Assembly (NCBI GenBank): GCA_016716745.1
Contig: JADJVD010000001.1
Location: forward strand, 248,001 to 312,000
DNA length: 64,000 bases
Reading direction: 5' to 3'
Origin: Hyphomicrobiales bacterium
GTDB taxonomy: Bacteria > Pseudomonadota > Alphaproteobacteria > Rhizobiales > Beijerinckiaceae
The notes beneath the pieces were generated by a model, which worked only from the letters and a program-made list of their open reading frames with translations, did not search any database and was not told the origin of the DNA. Both the position numbers and the translations under genes were made by a program. Shown one piece after another: positions 1 to 8,046 of this stretch. Within the stretch, counting starts at the first letter, position 1, and the number at the start of each line of letters is the position of its first letter.

Positions 1-147
1 CGAGCCGACGAGCGTCTCGAACTCGGTGCGGGCGCGCTTGTAGCCGGTGGTGGAGACGTTGGCGATATTCTCCGACACCGCGCCGATGCGGTTGGTCTGC
101 GCGGTCATGCCGGAGACGCTGGTGCGCAACGCGCCGTAGAGGCTCAT
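1..147 (-). CDS. flgE: Flagellar hook protein FlgE, N-terminal fragment (cut by window edge)
   Basis: Only the first 49 codons are inside the window. The product begins MSLYGALRTSVSGM and continues with a segment rich in Asn, Ile and Ala, then TTGYKRARTEFETLV. This is the N-terminal flagellar rod/hook motif (Flg_bb_rod) shared by FlgE, FlgF and FlgG. The wording of the motif and the position right after ftcR match the rhizobial order rem/ftcR-flgE, so FlgE is preferred over the other rod proteins. The ATG lies 39 bases downstream of the end of ftcR on the same strand. FlgE forms the extracellular hook joining rod to filament. Confidence 0.85.
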   Translation of the reverse strand, partial: MSLYGALRTSVSGMTAQTNRIGAVSENIANVSTTGYKRARTEFETLVGS

Positions 148-186
148 GAGCTCGTTCCCTGAAGCGTGATCTTCAAGCCGTCCGCA

Positions 187-885
187 TCATCGCGCGGGCG
201 GCTTGCGCGGGGCTCGCGCACAGGCGATGCGGTAGCCAAGGAAGCGCTTCGACTCGACAGGATCGACGCCGAGCGCGGCGGCGAGCTTGCGACGCAGCTT
301 GCTGACGTGACTCTCGACGACGCTCTCCTGCACCTGATCGTCGAACAGGCCATAGGTGGCGGCGAAAACCTGCTGCTTCGTCAGCCAGCGACCGCGCTGG
401 GCGGCGAGCACTTCGAGAATGCGGCGCTCGCGGCGCGGCAGCGCCAGTTCGGCGCCGGCGACGTCCGGCGAGCGACCATCGAAATAGACGCGCAGGCGGC
501 CGATCTCGACCGAGCGCGCCTCGACGCGCTCGCGCCGGCGCACCGCCTCGACGCGGGCGAGCAGCTCGCGCACATGCACGGGCTTGCGCACCACATCGTC
601 GGCGCCGGCCTGGAAGAGCGCCAGCGTGCGCTCGAGCGAGGGCGTCTCGCTCATCGCGATGACGGGCGCCGGCGAATGCGCGCGGATGAATTTGGAGAGC
701 GATTCGGGCTGCTCGCAATTGCCGAGCAGGAAAGCCTCGACCGTGCGCAGATCCTCGCTCGGCGCCGCCGTCATCCATTCCAGGAACTCTTCCGGCAGGA
801 AGCTGGCGAGCGGCACGCCCTCGCGGCCCAGACTCGAGGCGAATCCCGTCGCCACGAGCGTCGACGGTTCGATCAGAATGTACAT
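187..885 (-). CDS. ftcR: Flagellar two-component-type transcriptional regulator FtcR/Rem
   Basis: OmpR-family regulator of 232 residues. An N-terminal receiver-like domain (about 1-115) is followed by a winged-helix DNA-binding domain (about 130-225; motifs PRRERRILEVLA and VVESHVSKLRRKL). Segments such as FGREGVP-like SLGREGVP, VEAFLLG, TLALFQAGADDVVRKPVHV and SKRFLGYRI correspond closely to Brucella FtcR and Sinorhizobium Rem, master regulators of late flagellar genes. The receiver has no acidic pair after strand 1 (ILIEPS) and no Asp at the usual acceptor place (VEAFLLG), so phosphorylation in the usual way is doubtful. A start at the ATG at 885 (MYILIEP) matches family length; an in-frame ATG 18 codons upstream is less likely. 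It lies between the transglycosylase gene and flgE, as in rhizobial clusters. Confidence 0.9.
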   Translation of the reverse strand: MYILIEPSTLVATGFASSLGREGVPLASFLPEEFLEWMTAAPSEDLRTVEAFLLGNCEQPESLSKFIRAHSPAPVIAMSETPSLERTLALFQAGADDVVRKPVHVRELLARVEAVRRRERVEARSVEIGRLRVYFDGRSPDVAGAELALPRRERRILEVLAAQRGRWLTKQQVFAATYGLFDDQVQESVVESHVSKLRRKLAAALGVDPVESKRFLGYRIACARAPRKPPAR

Positions 886-968
886 GGAAGCCCCCGCATC
901 GTCCGGACGGCGGCCGTGGCCTGCACGCCTTCCGCGCATGTCAATCGAGACGCGAACAACACGAGCAA

Positions 969-985
969 CACAACTTAAGGTTGTG
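969..985. promoter_or_regulatory. Perfect dyad upstream of ftcR (possible operator)
   Basis: CACAAC-TTAAG-GTTGTG: perfect 6-base inverted arms around a 5-base AT-rich centre, 84 bases upstream of the ftcR start in a 234-base gap. The size and position fit a dimeric regulator site for ftcR. No regulator can be named from the sequence. Confidence 0.35.
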
Positions 986-1056
986 TATCGGACGATTCGG
1001 AGGAACGCAAGCGATCAAGCTCGCGGCGGCGACGATTCCGCGATATTTCTCATCGT

Positions 1057-1106
1057 GTTAACTATTTATAGGGGCAAAGGTTAACAGAACCGGCGAGAGT
1101 GTTAAC
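1057..1106. promoter_or_regulatory. Three evenly spaced GTTAAC hexamers upstream of ftcR
   Basis: GTTAAC occurs at 1057-1062, 1080-1085 and 1101-1106, start-to-start spacings of 23 and 21 bases, about two helical turns each. They lie in the non-coding gap between the transglycosylase stop and ftcR. The hexamer contains the TTAA core used by CtrA and other alphaproteobacterial cell-cycle/motility regulators, but a TTAA-N7-TTAA full site is not formed. Promoter-site role is inference. Confidence 0.35.
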
Positions 1107-1119
1107 GCCGATACAACCT

Positions 1120-1782
1120 CTACTGGCAGAAGGCTCGGGCCCCGCCCGTCCATGCGCCGAAGCCGGTCGCCACCATGTTGCGGATCACCGCGCAGACGTA
1201 GCGCTTCTGCGCCGGGTCGTTGTCGGGGCCGGCGTGATAGCGCGCGACGGCGAGCGTCCACGAGCCCTCCTTGACGCGCAGGCGGGTGAGGAAGCGGGCC
1301 GCATAGTCGACATTGTGCGCCGGATCGAACATCGCGGCGAGCGAGGGGAACTCGCGGCCGTGATAGTGGTGGTTGATCTGCATGCAGCCGACGTCGATCA
1401 GCTTCACGCCGCGCGCGCGGGCGCTCGCGAAGGCGCGCTCGGCGTCGGCGTAGTCGCGCGCGAAATAGGCCGCGCCGGCGATGTTCATCGCATAGGGCTG
1501 CAGCGAGCCCTTGCGGCCAGTCTCGGTGAGGCCGACTGCGTAGAGCACGGCGAGCGGCACGGCGTGGCGGCTGGCGGCGCGCGCCATCTCCTGCTCGCAG
1601 ATGCGGCTGGCGACAGGCGGCGTCGCCTCAGCCGGGCTCGAAGCCGGCAGCGTCCCGGACAGGAGCGTCGCGACGAGGCCGAGGCTCGCCCTCGCGCCCC
1701 TGCCGAGGCGCGGGGCGGCGCTGCTCGTCCGCCGCCGCGCCGTCGCGCTGCGGGCGCTGATCCTCGTGCGGTCGCCCGGCAT
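1120..1782 (-). CDS. Lytic transglycosylase-like protein (SLT fold) in flagellar cluster
   Basis: 220-residue exported protein. After a basic N-terminal stretch comes a hydrophobic signal segment (SLGLVATLLSGTLP, about residues 34-47) ending near SPAEA. The mature part has a transglycosylase-like core: catalytic-type Glu in LYAVGLTETG, then the VGCMQINHHYHG, FDPAHNVDYAARFL and AVARYHAG motifs of SLT domains. Such enzymes cleave peptidoglycan glycan strands, here probably to let the rod through the wall. The ATG at 1782 has a good ribosome site (AGGGAG). The gene overlaps the end of motD by 155 bases in another frame, which is unusual; either the motD tail or this N-terminus may be affected by a frame error. 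Rhizobial clusters carry a similar gene next to rem. Confidence 0.75.
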   Translation of the reverse strand: MPGDRTRISARSATARRRTSSAAPRLGRGARASLGLVATLLSGTLPASSPAEATPPVASRICEQEMARAASRHAVPLAVLYAVGLTETGRKGSLQPYAMNIAGAAYFARDYADAERAFASARARGVKLIDVGCMQINHHYHGREFPSLAAMFDPAHNVDYAARFLTRLRVKEGSWTLAVARYHAGPDNDPAQKRYVCAVIRNMVATGFGAWTGGARAFCQ

Positions 1783-2746
1783 GGCTGTGCTCCCTCTGTT
1801 CGCTCGTCCGCGCGGGCGCGGCGTCCGTCGCAGCCTGGGCGACATGCAGCGCGCCGATCTCGTAGCCCGCCTTGCGCAAGGCGTCGGCCAGTTCGCCGCG
1901 CCGCTGCTCGATCAGCGCGGCCGTCTCGCCGGTCTGCGCGAGAATGCGCGCCTCCAGTTCGCCGCCGCGCAGCCGCAACGTCACCGACACCGCGCCGAGC
2001 CGCTCGGGATCGAGCGCCAGGCGCAGCACGCCGACGCGGGCGGCGGCGGGCGTCGCCGCCTCGTCCGACGGCGCGACGAGAGAGGCGCGCAGCGCGCCGG
2101 CGCTCTCGCCGATGGCCGCGATCGCCTGCGGCCAGCGCGCCGGCGGCAGATGCGTCTCGACCAGCGGCGCGACATTCGTCGCCAGCGCGCCCGCGAGCGA
2201 GGGCGCGGGCGCGGCGTCGGCGGATTCGAACGCCGCGCGCGGTCGGGACGAGCCGGGCGACGCCGCGCTCCCGGGCGCGTCAGGCGCCGGCGCCGCTGCG
2301 CGCGCGGCGAAGGCGGGAGCGGGCGCGACGGCGCTGCGGCGCGGCGCGCCTTCGGCCGACTCGTCCGGGCCGGCGCGCGCGGGCGCGGCGAGGTCGCCGG
2401 GCGGCTGGACGGGCGCGAGCGGCGCCGTCGCTCCGTCCGGCGCGGCGGCGGACGCCGAGTCCTCGCCCGACCCCGCAGCAAGGCGAGCCGAGAGCAGGCG
2501 ACGCCACAGCGTCGTCGCGACGTCGGGCTCGCGGCCCGCGCCGTCCGTCGCCGGTTCGCCCGACGCCTCGGCCGCCTGCTCGCGAAGGGGCGCGAGGTCG
2601 GTCGCGCGATCGAGGGCCGTCGGCCCGCCGCGCCGCGCCAGCGCCGCGTCGAAGGCCTCGACGGCGGCGGGCGATGCGCGCTCCCCGCGCGGCTGCGCGC
2701 GCGCAAGGGCGGGCGCCGCCTGCGTCGTCGACGCCGTCTCGTTCAT
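1628..2746 (-). CDS. fliK: Flagellar hook-length control protein MotD/FliK
   Basis: 372 residues. The first ~230 residues are low-complexity Ala/Pro/Arg sequence typical of the FliK ruler region. Residues ~235-310 form the conserved FliK C-terminal domain (LRLALDPERLGAVSVTLRLR, ...RILAQTGETAALIEQ, LADALRKAGYEIGALHV), which switches export specificity when the hook is complete. In rhizobia this gene is motD, after motC. The ATG at 2746 is preceded by GGAGAG at good spacing, so it has its own start even though the motC reading frame as sequenced runs into it without a stop. The highly basic tail overlaps the downstream transglycosylase gene by 155 bases. Confidence 0.8.
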   Translation of the reverse strand: MNETASTTQAAPALARAQPRGERASPAAVEAFDAALARRGGPTALDRATDLAPLREQAAEASGEPATDGAGREPDVATTLWRRLLSARLAAGSGEDSASAAAPDGATAPLAPVQPPGDLAAPARAGPDESAEGAPRRSAVAPAPAFAARAAAPAPDAPGSAASPGSSRPRAAFESADAAPAPSLAGALATNVAPLVETHLPPARWPQAIAAIGESAGALRASLVAPSDEAATPAAARVGVLRLALDPERLGAVSVTLRLRGGELEARILAQTGETAALIEQRRGELADALRKAGYEIGALHVAQAATDAAPARTSEQREHSHAGRPHEDQRPQRDGAAADEQRRPAPRQGREGEPRPRRDAPVRDAAGFEPG

Positions 2747-2771
2747 CGCGTCTCTCCAATCGGCGCGCGCG

Positions 2772-3973
2772 TCATGGCTCGCCCAACAACTGGATGGTGG
2801 CGGCGAGGGCGCGTTCGCGCGCGCCATCGTCTCCGTAGGTTCGGGCGGCGGCTCGGACCGGGCGGCGGCCGGCGCGGCCGGAGGCCAGACATAGATCTGC
2901 TGCGCGACGGCGGCGGCGGCGGCGAGCAACTGCCGGTCCTCGCGGCGCGCCGCTTCGCGCCGGAGCGCGAGGCGGCCGACGACGCCGGGCCCCTCCGTCA
3001 GCACGCCGACGGCGACCGCATAGGCCGCCGCGCTCTCGGCCTCGCGCGACAGCGAGGGCGTCAGTTCGAGCGTGCGGCGCGCGGCGATCAGCGCCAGATC
3101 GAGCCGCCCCTTCTCGAGCGCGGCGCGGGCGATGGCGAGCGTCGCCTGACCGCGTTCGGCGGCCTCGAAATCGGCGAGCAGGCTCTCGTAGGGCTGCAAG
3201 GTGGGCTCGGGCGAGGCGAGCGCCAGCGCCGCCAGCGTCTGCGGCGCGCGCTCGCGAAACGAGCCGGCGTAGACCGAGCGCGAGAAGCGCCGCGCATACT
3301 GGCTGGCGAGCCTCACGTAGCGCGGCCCGTCGAGCCGCTCCTCTGCGAGGCGGATCTGGCGGCGCAGCGCCGTTTCCTCGACGAGTCCGCCCGGCGAGAG
3401 CAGCCGGGCGCGATCGAACAGGGCGTTGGCGCGCTCGGGCGCGTCGCGCTCGAGCGAAGCTTGCACGAGGGCGAACTGCGCGGCGATGGAGGGGCCGTGA
3501 CGATCGGGCTCGATCTCGTCGAGCCGGCGGCGCGCCTCCTCGCCGCGCCCCTCGGCGAAGGCGAGCGCGGCCTCGACCGTCGGCGAGTCGTCGCCGAAGG
3601 CGCCTTCGTCGAAGCGCAGGCGCATCGCGCGCGGATCGCCGCCGCTGAGCAGCAGCGCGGCCGCGGCGGCGGCGTTGCGCGGCGCGCGCCAGAGCGTCGG
3701 GTCGGCGGCGGCGAAGGCCTCGGACAGTTCGCTCACGACGCGCGGCTGCGCCTGCTGCGCGATCGTCGAGCCCTGCGCCATCTGCGCTTGCAGGCGTTGC
3801 AGCGTGCGGATGAGCCGCCAGGGCTGGGGCGGGCCTTCGGGCTCGGCGACGGCCGGCGCTGCGGCCGGCGGCGGCGGCGGCGCGTGGGCGTGGCCGCCGG
3901 CGGCGAACGCCTCGCCGGCGCAGGCGAGGCCGCAGGCCAGCGCGAGACGGACGGCGAGACGGCGCGCGCGCAT
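2772..3973 (-). CDS. motC: Chemotaxis/motility protein MotC (frame change near 3' end)
   Basis: About 400 residues. A signal peptide (VRLALACGLACAGEAFA) is followed by a helical periplasmic protein with MotC features: WRLIRTLQRLQAQMAQG, then repeated Ala-rich helices. MotC is known in rhizobia as the periplasmic partner of MotB. As sequenced, the main frame passes the expected end and fuses into motD. In another reverse-strand frame the sequence after a (GC)n tract at 2816-2824 reads ERALAATIQLLGEP-stop, a natural helical ending that stops at 2772, 25 bases before the motD ATG. A gain or loss in the GC tract therefore explains the apparent fusion. The gene follows motB with a 3-base gap, forming motB-motC-motD. 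Confidence 0.8.
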
Positions 3974-3976
3974 GGC

Positions 3977-5689
3977 TCACTCCTTCGCGCGAATGAGGAT
4001 TTCGACGCGACGGTTCTCCGCCGCCAGCGGATCGGCGCGGTTGCGCAGCGCGCGGTCCGCCAGACCCTCCAGCCGCTCGACGCGGCTCGCGTCGAAGCCG
4101 CCGCGCAGGAGCATCTGCTGCGCCATGTGGGCGCGCGCCGCCGACAGGCGCCAATTGTCCGAAACGCCGCGCCGGAACGGCCGCGCGTCGGTGTGGCCGC
4201 GCAGCACCACGACGCCGGGCGCGCGCGCCAGCGCCTTCGACACGCGCTCCATCAGGCGGATCACCTTGGGATGCGGCTCGGACGAGCCGACCGCGAACAT
4301 CTCGAAAGACTCCGAATCGGTGAGGCTCACCAGCACCCCTTCCGGCGTGCGCGCGACGTCGAGCGAAGGGCCGCTCGCCGCGCCGAACACCTCCGCCATC
4401 GCGCCGCGCAGATCCGCCTTCATCTGCGCGGCGCGCGCGTCGGCGCCCTTGTCGTCGACGGGCTTGTCGCCGGGCGCTCTGACGTCCGCCTGTGCGGCCT
4501 CGCGCCGCCGCGCCTCTTGCTGCGCGTCTTGCCGGGCCTCCCGCTGCGCCGCATCGCCGGGCCTGCCTTCGCGCGGAGGCGCCTTCGCCTCGCGCGCCTC
4601 GCCGGGGTGGCGTTCGCCGGCGGGAGCGGCGCCCGGCGCCGCGTCGCCGCGCGGCCGATCGCCGGGGCCGCCATCGTCGTCGCGCCAGGGCGCGAGCGCC
4701 GCGCCGACGCGCTCCTGCGCCGCATCGGGCCCCGCGCCGGACGAACCGCGCTCGACCGGCGAGCGGGCGCCGCCTTGCGGACGCGACGTGAGGGTCGGCG
4801 CTGTCGCCTCGAACGGATCCTGAAACGTCGCCGGCGCGAGAGGCGCCGGCGGCGCGTCGAGCTTGGCGAGCGCGGCGAGAACCGCCTGCGGATCGGCGCC
4901 GATGGCCGCCTCGTCGTAGCTCGGCTTGCGGCCGACGGCTCCGTCTCCCTCGCGCGGGCCGCCCCTGCCCGCGCCCGAGTCGGCGGGCGGACGCAGGCGC
5001 GTCGGCCCGCTCGCCTCGGCCGGCGCGTCCGGCTTGCGGACGGCTTTCGCCGCGGCCTGCTTGTCCTTCGCGTCTTTCGATTCTCTGGCGTGCTCCTTGG
5101 GCTGATCCTTCGGCGGCGATTTCGCGTGCGCGTCCTTGGCGTCTTTCTCGTCCCTGGCGTGCGCGTCTTTCGCGTCGTCGGCGCCCTTCGGCTTGCTCTC
5201 CCCCTTGGCCTCGCCCGAGGGCGCCTCCGCCTTGCCGGCCGGCGAAGCGGCGCGCTCGTCTTTGGTCGGCGCCTCGCCGCCCTTGGCCGCGTCGGTCTCG
5301 TCCCGCGCCGGCCTGGCGTCGTCGGGCCTGGCTTTCGATTTGGCCGACTGCGTGTCGGACTGGCCGCTCTTCTCGGGGCCGTTCGGCGCGGCGCGGCCGC
5401 GATCGTCGGCGGAGGCGTCGAATTCGGACTCCTTGGGATCGCGCAGGCCCTTGCGCGCCGGAGTCGTCTCGGCGAGACGGATCGGATTGAAGTAGCGCGC
5501 GATCGACGAGCGCGTCTCCTTGCTGGTGGAGTTGACGATCCACAGCACGAGGAAGAACGCCATCATCGCCGTCATGAAGTCGGCGAAGGCGATCTTCCAG
5601 ACGCCGCCGTGATGGCCATCGTCATGGCCGCCGCCGCGGCGCTTGACGATGATGATCTCGTGGACGCCGTCCTCCGGCTTGCCTGCCAC
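3977..5689 (-). CDS. motB: Flagellar motor stator protein MotB with extended linker
   Basis: 570 residues, well above the common 300-420. The N-terminus has the MotB plug/TM segment KIAFADFMTAMMAFFLVLW; Asp37 in FADFMTAM is the proton-carrying residue. The C-terminal ~120 residues are an OmpA-like peptidoglycan-binding domain (VVVLRGHTDARPF, NWRLSAARAHMAQQML, NRRVEILI). Between them, roughly residues 75-400, lies a charged low-complexity stretch with Lys/Asp/Ala repeats (KDAHARDEKDAKDAHA). MotB anchors the MotA-MotB stator to the wall. The start is GTG at 5689. MotA is encoded at the far end of the cluster (19260-20135). Confidence 0.92.
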   Translation of the reverse strand: MAGKPEDGVHEIIIVKRRGGGHDDGHHGGVWKIAFADFMTAMMAFFLVLWIVNSTSKETRSSIARYFNPIRLAETTPARKGLRDPKESEFDASADDRGRAAPNGPEKSGQSDTQSAKSKARPDDARPARDETDAAKGGEAPTKDERAASPAGKAEAPSGEAKGESKPKGADDAKDAHARDEKDAKDAHAKSPPKDQPKEHARESKDAKDKQAAAKAVRKPDAPAEASGPTRLRPPADSGAGRGGPREGDGAVGRKPSYDEAAIGADPQAVLAALAKLDAPPAPLAPATFQDPFEATAPTLTSRPQGGARSPVERGSSGAGPDAAQERVGAALAPWRDDDGGPGDRPRGDAAPGAAPAGERHPGEAREAKAPPREGRPGDAAQREARQDAQQEARRREAAQADVRAPGDKPVDDKGADARAAQMKADLRGAMAEVFGAASGPSLDVARTPEGVLVSLTDSESFEMFAVGSSEPHPKVIRLMERVSKALARAPGVVVLRGHTDARPFRRGVSDNWRLSAARAHMAQQMLLRGGFDASRVERLEGLADRALRNRADPLAAENRRVEILIRAKE

Positions 5690-5692
5690 CGC

Positions 5693-6274
5693 TCACTCCT
5701 GTGCTTCATCGAGGCGTCGGGCCCATTGCCCGAGCCGGGTTTCGACCGTGGTGGGCCCGAGCGTGGCGACGACGTCGGCGCCGTCGGTCTCGACGAAGGC
5801 GACGCGCGCATCGGCGCCGACCTCGGCGCGCAGCCGCGCCAGAAGATCGGCGGGGCCGGCGACGCGCATGATCGGCCCGTCCTGCGCGGCGAGCAGCCGG
5901 CGCGCCTCCTCCGCGAGCTTGCGCGCGGCGCTCTCGGCGAGGCGATGCTCAAGCACCGGGCGCAGGGCCTGCGCCGCGCCCTCGGAGAGCCGACGCTCGA
6001 TGTCGGCGATCGCCGCGTCGAGCCGTTGCGACAAGATCTGACTCTCCTGCGCCGCCCATTGCGCCCGCGCAGCCGAAAGCGCGGCTCGCGCGCTCGGCGT
6101 CGGCCTCGGCGCGCTGTTCGGCGAGACGGCGCTCGCAATCGGCGCGCGCGTCCTCGCGGCCGGCGCGGCGGGCGGCCTCGACCGCCGCCTCCGCCAGCGC
6201 CGAGTCGAGCGCGGGCGCGGCCGCGCGCGGCGCGCCGAGATGGGCGAGCAGCGTCGCGACGGGGCGCGCGCTCA
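5693..6274 (-). CDS. Putative FliH-like flagellar export protein (internal frame change)
   Basis: A short gene between fliF and motB, split in two frames. The first part starts GTG at 6274 overlapping the fliF stop (SARPVATLLAHLGAP..., then a Glu/Arg/Ala-rich coiled helix ERRLAEQRAEADAE). The second part reads AALSAARAQWAAQE and ISQRLD-like SQRLDAAIADIERRL, continues through AQALRPVLEHRLAE and ends GQWARRLDEAQE. The frames join near 6085-6096 in a GC-alternating tract. The joined product (~193 residues) has the FliH layout: long Glu/Ala/Arg helix followed by a small alpha/beta C-terminal domain. FliH restrains the FliI ATPase. Assignment rests on layout and position and not on a clear motif. 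Confidence 0.6.
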
Positions 6275-7922
6275 CGCGGCGACCTTCTCGCGCACCCACT
6301 GACGCAGGATGGCGGCGGCGAGATCCTCGTCGAACGCGACGATCTGCTCGAGCTTGCGCTGCGCGATGCGGCGCGGCGGCTCGAGCGTCACGGACTCCTC
6401 GGCCGGCCGGCGGGGACGCGAGCGCGGTCGCGGGCGGGGCGGCGGCCGCGCCGCCCGCCTGCGCGGCGATCTGCGCCGGCGCGCCCTCCGACGCCTCCAG
6501 CGCGGGCCGCGCCGCAGGACCGGCCGCGACGAGCGCGCGGATGAGCGGGCGCACGCCCAACAGCAGAACCAGCGCGACGATGGCCAGACCGACGAGCGCG
6601 CCGATCAACGCGCTGGCGTTGCGGGCGAGAAAGGCCAGCGCGGCATTTGGCTCAGCGACGGGCGCGTCCGAATCGGCGGCGGAGAAATCGACGGCGGAAA
6701 TTTTCACCGTGTCGCCGCGATCGGTACGCAGCCCGGCCGCCGAGACGACGAGCTGTTCGAGCGTCTTGATCTCGGCCTCGGCGTCCTCCGGCTTGGCGCC
6801 CGTTTTCGCCGAGGCGAGGCTGGCGCGGTTGACGACGACGGCGACCGACAGATGCTCGACCGCATAGCCCGCGCTCGTCGTCGAGACGCGCTTGGAGGAC
6901 AGTTCGAAATTGGTCAGCTCCTCGCGCTTCTGGTTCTCCTCGGAGGATTGCTTGCCGTCGCCCTGCTTGCCGCGGTCGCTCGGCAAATTGCGCTCGACGC
7001 TGGTGGCTTGCGATTGCGTGGCGTTCTGCGAGTTCTGACTTTCCTTGACGACGCGCACCGAGCGCTCGACCTTCGATTCGGGATTGAAGATCGTCTCGTC
7101 GGTCTGCCTGCGGTCGGCGTTGAGGCGGGCGGCGACGCTGACCTGAAGGTTCTGCACGCCGATGAGGGGCGCGAGCGTGCGGCGGATGTTGTCCTGCGCC
7201 TCCTGCGCGACGGTGCGTTCGAGCTGGCGCAGGCGCGAGGGGCCGGCGTCCGCCGAATCCTCGCCCGAGGCGAGCACCACGCCCTCGCTCGACAACACGG
7301 TCACCTGATCGCTCGTCATGCCGGGCACGGCGGCGGCGACGAGCTTGCGGATGGCGGCGGCGGTGGCGCGGTCGGCGCCGCCGTCGGTGCGAATGACGAC
7401 CGAGGCCGAGGCGGCCTGCTTGGCGCGGCGGAACGAGCCTTCGTCCGCCGCCACGATGTGCACGCGCGCCGCCTTGACGCCGCGGATTACCTGAATCGTG
7501 CGCGACAGCTCGCCCTCGATGGCGCGCAGCTTCGTCACTTCCTGCATGAAGGAGGTGAGGCCGAGCGAGCCGAGCTTGTCGAACAGTTCGTAGCCGCCGC
7601 TCGCCCCGTGCGGCAGGCCGCGCTCGGCCATCATCATGCGCGCCTGCGCGCTCGAGCCGAATGGCACGTAGACGGTCGCCCCATCCGCGCTGGTGTCGAA
7701 GGCGACGCCCGATTCGCGCAGCGCCGAGCCGATGCGCCCGACATCCTGCCGGTCGAGACCCGTATAGAGCGTCTCCCAGTTCGGACGGCTGGCGAACCAG
7801 GCCGCGCCCGAGGTGAGGCCGGCGACGATCAGCCCGATGAGGCCGAGAATGGCGAGCCGGCGGCCGCCGAGCGCGGCGAGGCTAGCGCGCAACTGTTCGA
7901 GATGTCTGAACGCCTGCTCCAC
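6272..7922 (-). CDS. fliF: Flagellar MS-ring protein FliF (frame change near C-terminus)
   Basis: About 549 residues when joined. GTG start at 7922. TM1 at about residues 22-44 (LAILGLIGLIVAGL), then the YscJ/FliF secretin-like ring domains (RPNWETLYTGLDRQDVGRI, GLPHGASGGYELFDKLG, TIQVIRGVKAARVHIV), a linker and the second TM (ALIGALVGLAIVALVLLLG). After ALASPPAG the frame must change near 6400-6411 in GGCCGGCCGG; the other frame then gives EESVTLEPPRRIAQRKLEQI...RQWVREKVAA-stop, the FliG-binding C-terminus. Without the change the protein would lose that helix. FliF forms the membrane ring on which the rotor and export gate assemble. It directly precedes the fliH-like gene (GTGA overlap). Confidence 0.9.
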
Positions 7923-7990
7923 CGGCCCGTCCGCATTGCGTGTTCGGATGCGAAGGTGCGCGGCGACGCTTGTGCGAGCATGAAGCGTTC

Positions 7991-8020
7991 AAAGAAAAAG
8001 GGGAGGCTCGCGCCTCCCCC
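7991..8020 (-). terminator. Rho-independent terminator of the flagellin gene
   Basis: Perfect 8-base stem GGGGAGGC / GCCTCCCC with a 4-base loop at 8000-8019, followed on the reverse strand by a T-rich run (complement of 7991-7999). It lies 27 bases past the flagellin stop and separates flaA from fliF. Confidence 0.9.
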
Positions 8021-8046
8021 ATCGCATTTTCGCAGATGAGTTCGCC

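Noticed and set aside
5041..5200. Apparent short DNA repeats
   Set aside because: They encode the Lys/Asp/Ala-rich repeats of the MotB linker and are protein low complexity, not a CRISPR or mobile repeat.
1601..6544. Very long forward open frame (over 1600 codons) across the motB-motC-motD-fliF region
   Set aside because: It is an antisense frame of high-GC genes; composition is Arg/Ala/Gly-rich without domains, and the reverse strand encodes well-recognised flagellar proteins.
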